From NCBI RefSeq assembly GCF_001436415.1, contig NZ_AYZB01000058.1, positions 62,001 through 126,000 of the forward strand: 64,000 nucleotides of DNA. Reading direction: 5' to 3'. The position numbers and the translations under genes are program-made. The stretch is from Latilactobacillus graminis DSM 20719. GTDB taxonomy: Bacteria; Bacillota; Bacilli; Lactobacillales; Lactobacillaceae. Under the pieces are notes generated by a model, which searched no databases, had not been told where the DNA came from, and was given only the letters and a program-made list of their open reading frames with translations. The first letter of the stretch is position 1; every line of letters starts with the position of its first letter. Below, piece by piece: positions 44,097 through 53,928 of this stretch.

Positions 44097-44141
44097 TAAA
44101 AAATTTCCAGCAATTAATTACGGTTGCTGGAAATTTTTTGT
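44097..44141. terminator. Bidirectional terminator between the DUF805 gene and rlmD
   Basis: AAAAAATTTCCAGCAA pairs with TTGCTGGAAATTTTTT around TTAATTACGG. Confidence 0.92.
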
Positions 44142-45526
44142 TAGATATCGCGTTTTAAAGTTAAGGTGACGACGGCTTCAACCCGTGCGGTTTGTGGGAA
44201 CATATCCAGTGGTTGGATTTTCTCCACTTGGTAAGTATGCACGAGCGCTTTTAAATCTCGTGTAAGTGTTGATGGGTTACATGAGACGTAGACAAACTTC
44301 AAAGGTCGACTGTCTAAAATCGCATCGATTAATTTTTGATCTAAGCCAGTGCGTGGCGGGTCAACGACTAACGCTGTTGGGACGAAACCGTTATCCAACC
44401 ATTTGGGTAAAAGGTCTTCGGCAGCGCCCACTTCATATTCAACGTTTTGAATGTTGTTGATGGCTGCGTTGTGCTTAGCGGCTTCGATTGAGTCGGCAAT
44501 CGTATCCATACCGCGAACCTCAGCGACTTGGTTAGCAAGACTCAAGCCAATTGTCCCCACCCCACAATAAGCATCAACAAGGCGGTCTTCAGGGGTCAAA
44601 GCAAGTGCGTCGCGGACTAAATTATATAGCTTAGCTGTTTGAATCGGATTCAATTGGAAAAAGGCGCGGGCGGTCAGTTCGAAATGGACCCCGTTTAAGG
44701 TTTCCATAATTGTTTCTTGACCAGCCAAATGTAGCGTTTGATCGCCCCAAACAAGGACGTTTTTCCCTTTGTTGACATTTTGCATGATTGAAACCACTTC
44801 GGGAAGTTCAGCCTGGATTGCGGTTATCAACGCATGTTTTTGGGGAAGCTTAGGGGAGTTTGTAATAAAGGTCAGTTGCGCCTCACCGGTCGCAAAGGAT
44901 TCGCGAACGACCAACGTTTTCAAAATCCCAGCATTCTTAGTTTCATCAAAGACGGGAATTCCAAGTGATTCGACCAATGTTAAGACTGTGCGGATGATTT
45001 TCATTGTTAAATCGGTTTGGGTGGCGAATGCGGGTAAATCAATTAAAGTATGGCTGCTTGGCGCGTATAAGCCAGCTGCCAAATGACCATCGATTTCGCG
45101 CACTTGGAATTGGGCTTTGTTGCGATAGTGCCAAGGATTTTCCATGCCGACTGTATCGGTAATATTGTATTTGGCATAGCCTTGTGGTTTGAATTTCTCG
45201 AGCGCTTGGATGACAACGTCCTTTTTGAAAGCGAGTTGGCCGGGGTAACTTAAATGTTCAAGCTCAATCCCACCGACTTGGCCATAAGTTGCATCCTTAG
45301 GGGTAACCCGCTGTGGCGATGCTTGCCGTAATTTGTGGACTTTTGCTGCGATGAAACGTGGGGCAACCTTGGTGACTTCTGCGACGACAACTTCTTCAGG
45401 GAGTGCGCCGGGAATAAAAACAATTTTACGTTTATAATAGCCAATTCCTTCACCATTGATGCCGATTCGTTTAATCGTCAATGGAAAACGTTGACCGACT
45501 TCGACTTGGTTTGTTTGTGCTGGCAT
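44141..45526 (-). CDS. rlmD: 23S rRNA (uracil-C5) methyltransferase without the iron-sulfur cysteines
   Basis: 461 residues. An N-terminal TRAM domain (residues 7-65) is followed by a segment which in RumA-type enzymes carries a four-Cys cluster with CGGC; here it reads TPKDATYGQVGGIELEHLSY (about 75-94) with no cysteine. The SAM-binding domain has DAYCGVGTIGLSLA and VVDPPRTGLD; the nucleophile is in YVSCNPSTLTRDL, and the base Glu in RVEAVVTL. It methylates U at 1939-type or neighbouring 23S sites. Cluster-less forms are known among Gram-positive relatives. Confidence 0.92.
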   Translation of the reverse strand: MPAQTNQVEVGQRFPLTIKRIGINGEGIGYYKRKIVFIPGALPEEVVVAEVTKVAPRFIAAKVHKLRQASPQRVTPKDATYGQVGGIELEHLSYPGQLAFKKDVVIQALEKFKPQGYAKYNITDTVGMENPWHYRNKAQFQVREIDGHLAAGLYAPSSHTLIDLPAFATQTDLTMKIIRTVLTLVESLGIPVFDETKNAGILKTLVVRESFATGEAQLTFITNSPKLPQKHALITAIQAELPEVVSIMQNVNKGKNVLVWGDQTLHLAGQETIMETLNGVHFELTARAFFQLNPIQTAKLYNLVRDALALTPEDRLVDAYCGVGTIGLSLANQVAEVRGMDTIADSIEAAKHNAAINNIQNVEYEVGAAEDLLPKWLDNGFVPTALVVDPPRTGLDQKLIDAILDSRPLKFVYVSCNPSTLTRDLKALVHTYQVEKIQPLDMFPQTARVEAVVTLTLKRDI

Positions 45527-45684
45527 TTAATCCGCTCCTATTAATTTAGTGATAATTACTTTGCATAAGTATAACAGATTTAGCGCTATAAAATAGGTTT
45601 AATCAAGTAAATTAAGCAGTGATTTTTGTTTGGCTTCACCATCTATGCTATGCTACAGGAAGTTAAAGTAAGGAGCGAAACCAC

Positions 45685-45864
45685 ATGAATTTTTGGGAAA
45701 AAAACCAATTTTTAATTGTAATGCTGATGGTTCTTGGAATAGGTGTATATGCCTTCCAAAACAAGAGCTTACCGTTAATTATCGGAACGTTAATACTCGC
45801 CGTGGTGGTCATCGGATTTAAAGTTTACCTCAACATCAAGGCAACACGTAACAAGGGAGAGTAA
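45685..45864 (+). CDS. Small two-helix membrane protein, 59 aa
   Basis: A TAAGGAGCG ribosome site precedes the ATG. The frame reads MNFWEKNQFLIVMLMVLGIG at the start and ends NIKATRNKGE. Two hydrophobic segments (about 9-25 and 31-50) with positive residues at the C-terminus make a hairpin in the membrane. It stops one base before the recX ATG, so it is probably co-transcribed. No family recognised. Confidence 0.75.
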   Translation: MNFWEKNQFLIVMLMVLGIGVYAFQNKSLPLIIGTLILAVVVIGFKVYLNIKATRNKGE

Positions 45865-45865
45865 G

Positions 45866-46672
45866 ATGTCAAAGATTACTAAAATTACGGCGCAAAAAAG
45901 ATCTGGACGCTATAATATTTTTATCGATGAGCAATTCGCTTTTGGGGTGACCGAAAGTGTCTTGATTAAATACCGCTTAGCGAAGGGGTTGGAAATTGAT
46001 AGCCAACTGCAACGCGCCATTCAAAAAGACGATGATTATGCTAAAGCCTATCAATTGGCACTGAATTATCTAAGCCATCAATTGCGGACGGAAAAGGAAC
46101 TAACACAATATTTACGCGACCACGAGATTACCCCCGAAGGGATCCAGATTAGCTTGGCAAAATTACGCGAGTTACATTATATTGACGATCAGAATTATGC
46201 CGATAGCTACGTTCGCACTGTGATTAATACCGCGGATAAAGGACCAAAGGTGGTCCGCCAGAAATTAATCCAAAAAGGGGTTAGTGCTACTCATATCGAT
46301 CAAGCACTCAGTCATTATTCAGTCGATGATCAAGTCGCGGTTGGTTTAGCGGCGGCAAAGAAGTTAGCGCAGAAATACCGTCATAGTTCATTTTTTGAAC
46401 AGCAACAAAAAGTCAAACAGGGCTTAATGCAAAAAGGGTTTGGTGGCGACAGCCTCAGTTTAATTATGGAAGGGTTGGCCCTTGAAGCCGACGAAGATAG
46501 TGAAGCTGATGCGCTTGCGGAACTCGGTGCTAAGAAATGGCGTCGGTATCGATTACTCGAATCACGTGAACGCCGGATGAAGATGCAACAAGCGTTGTAT
46601 CGGAAAGGATTTAATCTTGATGCAATCAACCATTTCATCGACGAACAAGAACTATCAGATGACACCGAGTGA
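45866..46672 (+). CDS. recX: RecX, regulator of RecA
   Basis: 268 residues, the long form found in lactobacilli. The N-terminal ITKITAQKRSGRYNIFIDEQFAFGV is the standard extension, and the three-helix repeats follow: ALNYLSHQLRTEKELTQYLRDHEI, LRELHYIDDQNYADSYV and AKKLAQKYRHSSFFEQQQKVKQGLMQKGF. It binds RecA and limits or tunes its filament. The end overlaps the mutY start by 14 bp, linking two DNA-repair genes. Confidence 0.94.
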   Translation: MSKITKITAQKRSGRYNIFIDEQFAFGVTESVLIKYRLAKGLEIDSQLQRAIQKDDDYAKAYQLALNYLSHQLRTEKELTQYLRDHEITPEGIQISLAKLRELHYIDDQNYADSYVRTVINTADKGPKVVRQKLIQKGVSATHIDQALSHYSVDDQVAVGLAAAKKLAQKYRHSSFFEQQQKVKQGLMQKGFGGDSLSLIMEGLALEADEDSEADALAELGAKKWRRYRLLESRERRMKMQQALYRKGFNLDAINHFIDEQELSDDTE

Positions 46673-47762
46673 GCGGAGTGCATTTCAAACCGCTTTTATG
46701 ACTTGGTATGATGAAAACCGCCGGGATTTACCTTGGCGCCAGAATCAAGAACCTTATCGTGTTTGGTTATCTGAAATCATGCTGCAACAAACGCAGGTTC
46801 AAACGGTGATTCCGTACTATGAACGGTTCTTAGCGACGTTTCCAACGGTTGCCGATTTAGCGGCAGCCCCAGAAGACTTATTAATGAAAACATGGGAGGG
46901 ACTTGGCTATTATTCTCGTGCCCGCAATTTACAAAAAGCAGCGCGACAAATAGTTGATGATTATGATGGTCACTGGCCAACAACTGCGGCTGAATTAGAA
47001 AAACTAGCCGGGATTGGACCGTACACAGCAGGCGCTATCGCTAGTATTTGTTTTGGTGAAGTGGTCCCGGCAATCGATGGGAATGCTTTTCGGGTGTTCA
47101 GTCGCTTACTGAAAATCGATGCTGATATCACCGACCCGAAGAACCGTAAAATTTTTTACGATGCGATTTTACCACTGATCCCCGAAGATCGACCTGGAGA
47201 TTTTAATCAAGCTGTCATGGATTTTGGTTCACAAATCTGTACGGCAAAGAATCCAACGATTGGCGATACGGCGTTAGCACCGTTTTTCCGGAGTTATCAG
47301 GATGGCACCTTGTTGGATTATCCGGTCAAGACAAAGAAAGCAAAACAAAAACCGGTTGCCATGTTTGCAGTTGTGATTCGTTCACAAAATGGCGTCCTAT
47401 TTCAAAAACGGCCGAGCACTGGTTTATTGGCGAACTTGTCCACTTATCCATTAGTTGCTGCTGAAACACTTCAGGCAGACGATGATGAACTATTGACGCC
47501 AGAAGAACAACTTGCCCGCATTGAAGCGCATTTTCAAGAGGCTTATGGACTAAAATTGCAGCAACTACACGAATCAGGTTTAAAACCCGTGGTCCACGTT
47601 TTTACGCATCTTAAATGGACGATTACGATTTTACAAGCGCAACTTGCAGCAGATGCCGAGCTCGCTTTTTTTCCGGGCCAATGGTACACCGAAGCACAAT
47701 TGGTCGATGTGGCATTACCAACGGTACAAAAGAAGATAATGGCGCGTTTAGCAACCGATTAG
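46659..47762 (+). CDS. mutY: A/G-specific adenine glycosylase lacking the [4Fe-4S] cysteines
   Basis: 367 residues; the start is inside recX, chosen because the family begins near RSAFQTAFMTWYDENRRDLPWR. The catalytic Glu39 is in WLSEIMLQQTQV, the helix-hairpin-helix is LAGIGPYTAGAI, and Asp140 is in VPAIDGN. After DFGSQICTAKNP (Cys194) the expected Cys-x2-Cys-x5-Cys is absent: IGDTALAPFFRS. So the iron-sulfur cluster cannot form. The C-terminal NUDIX-like domain (FQKRPSTGLLANLSTYPLV) is present. It removes A opposite 8-oxoG. Cluster-less MutY is known in some lactobacilli. Confidence 0.95.
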   Translation: MTPSERSAFQTAFMTWYDENRRDLPWRQNQEPYRVWLSEIMLQQTQVQTVIPYYERFLATFPTVADLAAAPEDLLMKTWEGLGYYSRARNLQKAARQIVDDYDGHWPTTAAELEKLAGIGPYTAGAIASICFGEVVPAIDGNAFRVFSRLLKIDADITDPKNRKIFYDAILPLIPEDRPGDFNQAVMDFGSQICTAKNPTIGDTALAPFFRSYQDGTLLDYPVKTKKAKQKPVAMFAVVIRSQNGVLFQKRPSTGLLANLSTYPLVAAETLQADDDELLTPEEQLARIEAHFQEAYGLKLQQLHESGLKPVVHVFTHLKWTITILQAQLAADAELAFFPGQWYTEAQLVDVALPTVQKKIMARLATD

Positions 47763-47842
47763 TGGTAGAAAGTTTTAGGCAAATTTACGAGACTTTGCTA
47801 TAATGATAGGTGATTATGAATAATAACCTTGGAAAGCTGGGT

Positions 47843-48385
47843 ATGTCGATGAATATTCCCAAAGAAGGCGACTATATAGCGATTCAAAGTTATAAACACG
47901 ATGGGAGTTTACACCGCACTTGGCGCGATACGATGGTTTTAAAAACCAGCGAGAACGCAGTCATTGGTTGTAACGATCATACCTTAGTTACAGAGTCAGA
48001 CGGCAGAAAGTGGGTTACGCGGGAGCCGGCACTTATTTATTTCCATAAGAAGTATTGGTTTAATGTGGTAGCCATGATTCGTGAAGGCGGCGTTTCCTAT
48101 TATTGTAATTTGGCATCGCCCCATGTCATGGATCAAGAAGCGCTTAAATATATTGATTATGATTTGGATGTGAAGGTTTTTCCCAATGGCGAAAAACGAC
48201 TTCTAGATGTTGATGAATATGAAGCACATAGCGCGCAATGGCATTATTCCGCCGAAACTGATCGGATTTTGAAGGCCAATGTTAAGGTTTTGGTTGATTG
48301 GATCAACAATGGTAAAGGGCCCTTTTCGAAGGAATATATTGATATTTGGTATAACCGGTATCAAGAATTGGCGCACCGTCGTTAG
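47843..48385 (+). CDS. Nucleoside tri-/diphosphate phosphatase, DUF402 (UPF0374) family
   Basis: About 180 residues. [49 protein letters not shown] and [29 protein letters not shown] are near-diagnostic of the family whose staphylococcal member hydrolyses NTPs and NDPs. The conserved D-Y-D-L-D-V with downstream Asp/Glu binds metal. Three in-frame ATG codons (47810, 47843, 47849) are possible; the middle one follows GGAAAGCTGGG best. Confidence 0.88.
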   Translation: MSMNIPKEGDYIAIQSYKHDGSLHRTWRDTMVLKTSENAVIGCNDHTLVTESDGRKWVTREPALIYFHKKYWFNVVAMIREGGVSYYCNLASPHVMDQEALKYIDYDLDVKVFPNGEKRLLDVDEYEAHSAQWHYSAETDRILKANVKVLVDWINNGKGPFSKEYIDIWYNRYQELAHRR

Positions 48386-48400
48386 AATACTATTTAGTCT

Positions 48401-48444
48401 CACATAAAAAAGTCTCAGTCAATTGACCGAGACTTTTTTATGTG
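48401..48444. terminator. Bidirectional terminator
   Basis: CACATAAAAAAGTCTC pairs with GAGACTTTTTTATGTG around AGTCAATTGACC. It serves the DUF402 gene and the convergent membrane-protein gene. Confidence 0.93.
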
Positions 48445-48446
48445 AT

Positions 48447-48920
48447 TTAATCGTTTTCGACTGAAGTATCTTGTTGAATGGTTAAGACCTTAAAACCGAC
48501 ACTTGCACCGATACTGATCGATAATAATAATGCCAACACACACCAGCCTAGTAGTCGTCCGGCAATCATATTTAACGGTAAGCTGCGGCGCAATAGGTAA
48601 GTTGCCAGGCAAAACAAGATTCCATCAAAAATGAAGTTAGCAATCTTAATGCCTAGCGAGCGTTCTACCAGAAAGAAATTTGTCAGTGCTTTTAGAGCAC
48701 GATGAGGGGTTAGGTGTGCCATGATGGTTAACGGCCGCTCGAGCGGGACCTTGATAAATAACATTAAAGTACTGCAAATTAATGCACTAAATAAAGTTCG
48801 ATCCCAAGTGGCACTGTGGATAACAAGACTATCGTAAGCAGTTGCTGCCACAGTGATAACAAGTAAATAAGGGATAACGAAAAAAAAGAGATGCACAAGA
48901 AGTATCTTTTGCTTAGACAT
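48447..48920 (-). CDS. Hypothetical membrane protein, four helices
   Basis: 157 residues with hydrophobic segments at about 6-27, 42-57, 92-112 and 122-142, joined by short basic loops (ERPLTIMAHLTPHRALK). No family recognised. The upstream GGACGTTCCC-side context has an AAAGGACG ribosome site. It stands alone between DUF402 and the GNAT gene. Its last residues are acidic (TSVEND). Confidence 0.7.
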   Translation of the reverse strand: MSKQKILLVHLFFFVIPYLLVITVAATAYDSLVIHSATWDRTLFSALICSTLMLFIKVPLERPLTIMAHLTPHRALKALTNFFLVERSLGIKIANFIFDGILFCLATYLLRRSLPLNMIAGRLLGWCVLALLLSISIGASVGFKVLTIQQDTSVEND

Positions 48921-48995
48921 GGGAACGTCCTTTCTATATCAAAAAACAAGTAATTAATTAGCTTCATTATAAGTCATCTAGTGGTGAAATGACAA

Positions 48996-49433
48996 TTAGG
49001 CGGTTAATTTTTTAACCATTTCTTGATGGTTAATGCCGGCATCTAGAAATGGTGGCTTATCAGTTGCCTGAAAGCCGAGTTGGTTGTAAAAAGCAACTGC
49101 ACTTAATTGAGCGTTTAGCGTAAGGGCCTTTTTACCTGACTGGCGGGCAAAAGCTTCAGCTGCACGCATCAGTTGATGTCCATAACCATGCCGACGTGCC
49201 GGGCGGCTAACAGCCACACGTTGCACATGGTAGTCTGAGCCCGCTTCGATAAGCCGTAAGGTGACAACAGCTTGGTCGTCAACGTAACCGACAAAATAAA
49301 TAGCTTGATCTTCGAATTCGTCGACTTCAAGTTCAGCAGGAACGTGTTGTTCAACGACAAAAACGGCTTTGCGAATCGCTAAACTAGCTTGGTAAATAAC
49401 ACTCTTTAAATCCTGAGTTTGTTTAACTTGCAC
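48996..49433 (-). CDS. GNAT-family N-acetyltransferase
   Basis: 145 residues if the GTG 7 nt after AGAGGTG is used; a TTG six codons earlier is also open. AIRKAVFVVEQHVPAELEVDEFED is the substrate-side start of the ElaA/YjcF-like branch. VQRVAVSRPARRHGYGHQLMRAAEAFARQSG is the acetyl-CoA motif A (R-x-x-G-x-G), and LNAQLSAVAFYNQLGF is motif B. Substrate unknown. Confidence 0.87.
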   Translation of the reverse strand: MQVKQTQDLKSVIYQASLAIRKAVFVVEQHVPAELEVDEFEDQAIYFVGYVDDQAVVTLRLIEAGSDYHVQRVAVSRPARRHGYGHQLMRAAEAFARQSGKKALTLNAQLSAVAFYNQLGFQATDKPPFLDAGINHQEMVKKLTA

Positions 49434-49563
49434 TAAAGGACACCTCTTCAAAAAGAATAATCAATGTGGATCATTATAAAATTTGGTACAATAAAAATAA
49501 TCGTTACACTATGATAGCATAAAATGCGTTTTGTGTGACACAGGCACACTGGAGGGATACTGC

Positions 49564-50670
49564 ATGTTTGATCGTTTACGCCAATCAAAACTATTATTTT
49601 GGTCAATTGAGCTTTTAATCTTGGCCGTGTTAATCTTTGTCTGCACCAAAATCAGCTTCTTATTCGATCCAATTGGGACTTTTATCTCAACGTTGTTTGG
49701 CCCCATCATTGGTGCGGGGCTCTTATTTTACCTTTTTAATCCATTAATTAATTTATTAGGGAAAATTAAGGTCTCTCGAAACTGGGCAATTACGATAATT
49801 TTCATCGTCTTTTTCGGCGGATTGATTTTCATCATTGCCTTAGTGATTCCTAATTTAATTAAGCAAATTACGCAATTGGTAACGAATTTACCTGATTTTG
49901 CGCATCGCTTGCAAAAAGTAACGGATGATTTATCAAATAATCCACATTTTAAAAATATTGATTTTAATAAATATGTCAATCAGCTAAATTTAAAACCATC
50001 AAAGATTGCTGAGAAAGTCATGAAGAGCTTTACAGCTGGCTTTGGAAGTATGATTGGCGCCATTACGAGTGTCACAGTTAGTGTTTTCACAATTCCAATC
50101 ATGTTGTTTTATATGTTAAAAGATGGACATCGGTTAATCCCCAATATCCAAAAATTGTTACCGGATCGTTATAATGACCAAGTTGCTGATCTGCTGCGCA
50201 AAATGGGCGCGACAATTTCAGCTTATATTGGTGGCCAAGCACTGGAATGTTTATTTGTCGGGCTCTGTACCTTTATTGGTTATTTGATTATCGGGATGCC
50301 ATATGCCTATCTATTGGGGTTTATTGCTGGTGTATCCAATGTAATTCCTTATTTGGGACCGTACATCGGGATTGCCCCCGCACTAATCATTAGTTTATCC
50401 ATTTCAGTTCCTAAAACAATCATGGTCGTTGTTGTTGTCATTATCGTGCAACAAATTGATGGTAACCTAATCTATCCAAATGTGATTGGGCGCTCATTGG
50501 ATATCCACCCTTTGACAATTATTATCATCTTATTAGTTGCCGGCAATATTTACGGCATATTAGGGATGATTTTAGCCATTCCCTTTTATGCAGTAATGAA
50601 GACAGTGGTAACTTATTTATATAATATTCAAGCGTTACGTACGAAAGCTAATGAAACGACTAAACTTTAG
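49564..50670 (+). CDS. AI-2E-family transporter
   Basis: The ATG after GGAGGGATACTGC gives 368 residues with about eight membrane segments. The family start IGTFISTLFGPIIGAGLLFYLFNPLINLL, a long cytosolic/extracellular helical stretch (residues 95-150), and PYAYLLGFIAGVSNVIPYLGPYIGIAPA with VIGRSLDIHPLTIIIILLVAGNIYGILGMILAIP are diagnostic. The name comes from an autoinducer exporter, but members also act as Na+/H+ antiporters. Role here is open. Confidence 0.92.
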   Translation: MFDRLRQSKLLFWSIELLILAVLIFVCTKISFLFDPIGTFISTLFGPIIGAGLLFYLFNPLINLLGKIKVSRNWAITIIFIVFFGGLIFIIALVIPNLIKQITQLVTNLPDFAHRLQKVTDDLSNNPHFKNIDFNKYVNQLNLKPSKIAEKVMKSFTAGFGSMIGAITSVTVSVFTIPIMLFYMLKDGHRLIPNIQKLLPDRYNDQVADLLRKMGATISAYIGGQALECLFVGLCTFIGYLIIGMPYAYLLGFIAGVSNVIPYLGPYIGIAPALIISLSISVPKTIMVVVVVIIVQQIDGNLIYPNVIGRSLDIHPLTIIIILLVAGNIYGILGMILAIPFYAVMKTVVTYLYNIQALRTKANETTKL

Positions 50671-50769
50671 GGGAGATGCAGGTTGAATTTCCATTTTTGA
50701 CTATGCTATACTGCAAAGTAGACCTTTATCGGTTAAATGTAATTATTTAAATAATGAAAGGTAGTGGAT

Positions 50770-52113
50770 GTGACGATGAATCCTGACCCTGGAAGTTCGG
50801 TGTGGGGACAGTTACTGTTAATTTTAATTTTAACCTTAGTGAATGCTTTTTTTGCTGCGGCAGAGATTGCACTCGTTTCACTAAGTCGTGTGAAGATGGA
50901 GGAGCAAGCGGACAAAGGTGACAAGAAGGCCCAGGTGTTAGTCCAAGTTTTAGGGCATTCCAATCAATTTTTAGCAACCATTCAAGTTGCGATTACGTTT
51001 GCGGGCTTCTTATCTTCAGCGAGTGCTGCCACAACCATTGCGGGTAGATTAGCACCCCTTTTAGGAAATGCGGCTTGGACCAAAGAAGCGGCCGTATTAA
51101 TTGTGACGATTGTCTTATCCTATGTATCCCTCGTTTTTGGGGAATTATATCCAAAGCAAGTGGCACTGCATCGGGCAGAAGCAATTGCTAAAATGACGGT
51201 CAAACCCGTGCGTTTTGTCGGGATTTTATTGCGGCCGTTTGTTTGGTTACTATCGATGTCGACGTCACTATTAATGAAGTTGACGCCGATTGATTTTTCA
51301 AACACAGAACCCAAGCTTACCCGTGAAGAAATGGTTCACATGATTGAATCGGGTAAGAGTGCCGGTGTTTTGGAAACCGATGAATACGAAATGTTAGAAG
51401 GCATTATTTCGCTGAATAAAAAGATGGCTCGTGAAGTTATGGTACCGCGAACGGATGCTTTTATGATTGATATTTGTACTGATAATGATCAAAATATTGA
51501 TGCCATCTTAGACCAACCCTTTTCCAGAATTCCGGTGTATCGGGATGATAAGGATCAAGTGGTCGGGGTGGTGCATATCAAAAATCTCTTGAAAGAGGCA
51601 CGCCAAAAAGGATTTGCTGCGATGCAAATTGAAACGGTGATGCAAGAACCCCTTTTTGTGCCTGAAACGATCACAATTGACGATTTATTATATGAAATGA
51701 AACGAACACAACAACAGATGGCCATTCTTTTGGATGAATACGGTGGCGTGGTCGGCTTAGCAACTATCGAGGATTTATTAGAAGAAATTGTCGGCGAAAT
51801 TGACGATGAATCTGATAAAGCTGAAACACTATACCAAAAAATTGATGAACAGCACTATACGATTATGGGAAGTATGCCGATTAATGATTTTAATAGTGCT
51901 TTTCAGACGAATATTCAAGCTACCGACGTTGATACTATTGCTGGGTACATGATTACTGAAATCGGGGCGATTCCGATTAGCGGGCACCCAGAAACAATTG
52001 ACTTACCAGGTGGCCTTACCTTGACGACCGGTTCGGTATCTGGTTCACGGTTGACTGATTTACAATTGACGTTACCAGGGCCACAAACCGATGCACCAGA
52101 AGAAGGCGACTAA
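50770..52113 (+). CDS. CNNM/CorC-family membrane protein (hemolysin-type) with CBS pair
   Basis: About 447 residues; GTG at 50770 has the best spacing from AAAGG, while GTG 50764 and ATG 50776 are alternatives. A CNNM (DUF21) membrane domain opens (LTLVNAFFAAAEIALVSLSRVKMEEQ). Two CBS domains follow (EVMVPRTDAFMIDI, PFSRIPVYRDDKDQVVGVVHIKNLL; then MAILLDEYGGVVGLATIEDLLEEIVGEI), and a CorC/HlyC C-terminal domain ends the chain. Such proteins are linked to Mg2+ export or homeostasis. The 'hemolysin' name is historical. prfC follows at 98 bp. Confidence 0.92.
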   Translation: MTMNPDPGSSVWGQLLLILILTLVNAFFAAAEIALVSLSRVKMEEQADKGDKKAQVLVQVLGHSNQFLATIQVAITFAGFLSSASAATTIAGRLAPLLGNAAWTKEAAVLIVTIVLSYVSLVFGELYPKQVALHRAEAIAKMTVKPVRFVGILLRPFVWLLSMSTSLLMKLTPIDFSNTEPKLTREEMVHMIESGKSAGVLETDEYEMLEGIISLNKKMAREVMVPRTDAFMIDICTDNDQNIDAILDQPFSRIPVYRDDKDQVVGVVHIKNLLKEARQKGFAAMQIETVMQEPLFVPETITIDDLLYEMKRTQQQMAILLDEYGGVVGLATIEDLLEEIVGEIDDESDKAETLYQKIDEQHYTIMGSMPINDFNSAFQTNIQATDVDTIAGYMITEIGAIPISGHPETIDLPGGLTLTTGSVSGSRLTDLQLTLPGPQTDAPEEGD

Positions 52114-52133
52114 ATTAAATGAGCACCATCAAT

Positions 52134-52174
52134 GGGACAAAGGGTGACGCAATGGTTGCGCAATTCTTTGTCCC
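52134..52174 (+). promoter_or_regulatory. Strong 41-nt hairpin in the leader of prfC
   Basis: GGGACAAAG pairs perfectly with CTTTGTCCC, and inside it CGCAA pairs with TTGCG around TGG. No T-run follows, so it is not a classical terminator. It sits 21 bp after the CorC-like stop and 38 bp before the RF3 ATG. It may be an mRNA-processing or regulatory stem. Confidence 0.6.
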
Positions 52175-52211
52175 AAGCGCATTATATTGGAATTACGGAA
52201 AGGATTTTATA

Positions 52212-53789
52212 ATGACACCTACTGAATTAAAAACGGCGGTCAATCGCCGTCGGACTTTTGCAATTATTTCGCATCCGGATGCTGGTAAAACAACGATTAC
52301 CGAGCAACTCTTACTTTTCGGGGGCGTGATTCGTCAAGCTGGAACGGTTAAAGGGAAAAAGAGTGGCCAATTTGCCAAGTCTGATTGGATGGAAATTGAA
52401 AAGCAACGTGGGATTTCCGTTACCAGTTCTGTGATGCAATTTGATTATGATGACAAACGGATTAATATTTTGGATACACCTGGGCATGAAGATTTCTCAG
52501 AAGATACGTACCGGACTTTGATGGCAGTCGATGCGGCAGTCATGGTAATCGATTCTGCGAAAGGGATTGAACCACAGACTAAGAAATTATTCAAAGTCTG
52601 CAAAATGCGTGGTATTCCGATTTTTACATTCATGAATAAGTTAGATCGGGATGGTCGCGAACCACTTGATTTAATTGCTGAATTGGAAGAATTATTGGAT
52701 ATCGAAGGCTGTGCCATGAATTGGCCAATCGGGATGGGGAAAGACCTTCGTGGGCTGTATGATATTGCTAAACATCGGATTGAACTTTATCGACCTGAAG
52801 ATAAAGCTAACCCTTATTTAGCCCTTGATGAAGAAGGTCGGATTGCCGGTGATAATCCATTGAAAGAAGATTCTGTTTACACGCAAGCCCTTGATGATAT
52901 CGAATTGATTGGTGAGGCGGGGAATGCCTATGATGCTGATAAGATTGCGACTGGGGAACAGACGCCGATCTTTTTTGGATCTGCTTTGACCAACTTTGGG
53001 GTCAAGACGTTCTTAGAGTCATTTGTTAACTTAGCACCTGCACCAGAAGCACACAAAACACAGGCAGAAACGTTGGTTGAACCCACATCACCTGATTTCT
53101 CAGGGTTCATCTTCAAGATTCAAGCCAACATGAATCCAGCCCATCGTGATCGAATTGCGTTCGTACGAATTTGTTCGGGTGAATTCCAACGGGGAATTGA
53201 TGTCACGCTTACGCGCACAGGCAAAAAGATGCGGTTGAACAACTCAACCGAATTCATGGCTGATACCCGGGAACAGGTGACAAGTGCTGTTGCTGGCGAT
53301 ATTGTTGGTTTATATGATACTGGGAATTTCCAAATTGGGGATACGATCTATACGGGTAAGGAGGCTGTTTCCTTTGAAAAGCTCCCGCAATTTACGCCGG
53401 AGTTATTCATGCGCGTCACGGCGAAAAACGTGATGAAACAAAAGTCCTTCCATAAAGGGATTCAACAGTTGGTGCAAGAAGGGGCTATCCAGTTGTATAA
53501 GACTTACACAACTGGTGATTACATTTTAGGGGCCGTTGGTCAATTGCAATTTGAAGTGTTCCAATATCGGATGCAACACGAATATAATTCTGAAGTGTTG
53601 ATGGATCCAATCGGTTCGAGAATCGCTCGGTGGATTAATCCAGAACAATTGGACGAACGGATGTCATCGTCGCGGAATTTATTGGTTAAAGATATCCATG
53701 ACGAACCATTATTCCTGTTTGAAAATAAATTTGCTGAACGCTGGTTCCAAGATAAGTATCCAGACGTTGAATTAACTGCAAAATTATAA
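52212..53789 (+). CDS. prfC: Peptide chain release factor 3
   Basis: 525 residues from the ATG preceded by GGAAAGGATTTTATA; the frame is open 31 codons further up through the leader hairpin, but this start matches the family. G1 [10 protein letters not shown]3 DTPGHEDF, G4 NKLD and the downstream [19 protein letters not shown] (domain II) are diagnostic. GTPase that releases RF1/RF2 from the ribosome after termination. Monocistronic or at the end of the corC-like transcript, with a strong terminator. Confidence 0.97.
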   Translation: MTPTELKTAVNRRRTFAIISHPDAGKTTITEQLLLFGGVIRQAGTVKGKKSGQFAKSDWMEIEKQRGISVTSSVMQFDYDDKRINILDTPGHEDFSEDTYRTLMAVDAAVMVIDSAKGIEPQTKKLFKVCKMRGIPIFTFMNKLDRDGREPLDLIAELEELLDIEGCAMNWPIGMGKDLRGLYDIAKHRIELYRPEDKANPYLALDEEGRIAGDNPLKEDSVYTQALDDIELIGEAGNAYDADKIATGEQTPIFFGSALTNFGVKTFLESFVNLAPAPEAHKTQAETLVEPTSPDFSGFIFKIQANMNPAHRDRIAFVRICSGEFQRGIDVTLTRTGKKMRLNNSTEFMADTREQVTSAVAGDIVGLYDTGNFQIGDTIYTGKEAVSFEKLPQFTPELFMRVTAKNVMKQKSFHKGIQQLVQEGAIQLYKTYTTGDYILGAVGQLQFEVFQYRMQHEYNSEVLMDPIGSRIARWINPEQLDERMSSSRNLLVKDIHDEPLFLFENKFAERWFQDKYPDVELTAKL

Positions 53790-53861
53790 TAATAACTCAT
53801 TAAAGAGGGATTTTGACAAAAGTAATTTTGTTCAAGCCTTGTTTATATCAACGATATGCAT

Positions 53862-53918
53862 AAAAAAAACCACCGATTCAGACGATTAACGGTTGTCTGA
53901 ATCGGTGGCTTTTTTTAT
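53862..53918. terminator. Bidirectional terminator between prfC and the MucBP-like gene
   Basis: GCCACCGATTCAGACAA-type stem: AACCACCGATTCAGAC pairs with GTCTGAATCGGTGG, with A and T runs on both sides. Confidence 0.92.
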
Positions 53919-53928
53919 TGGGTTATGT

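Noticed and set aside
52119-52211. 31-codon N-terminal extension of prfC
   Set aside because: It would run through the leader hairpin, lacks family similarity and a good ribosome site; the ATG at 52212 has both.
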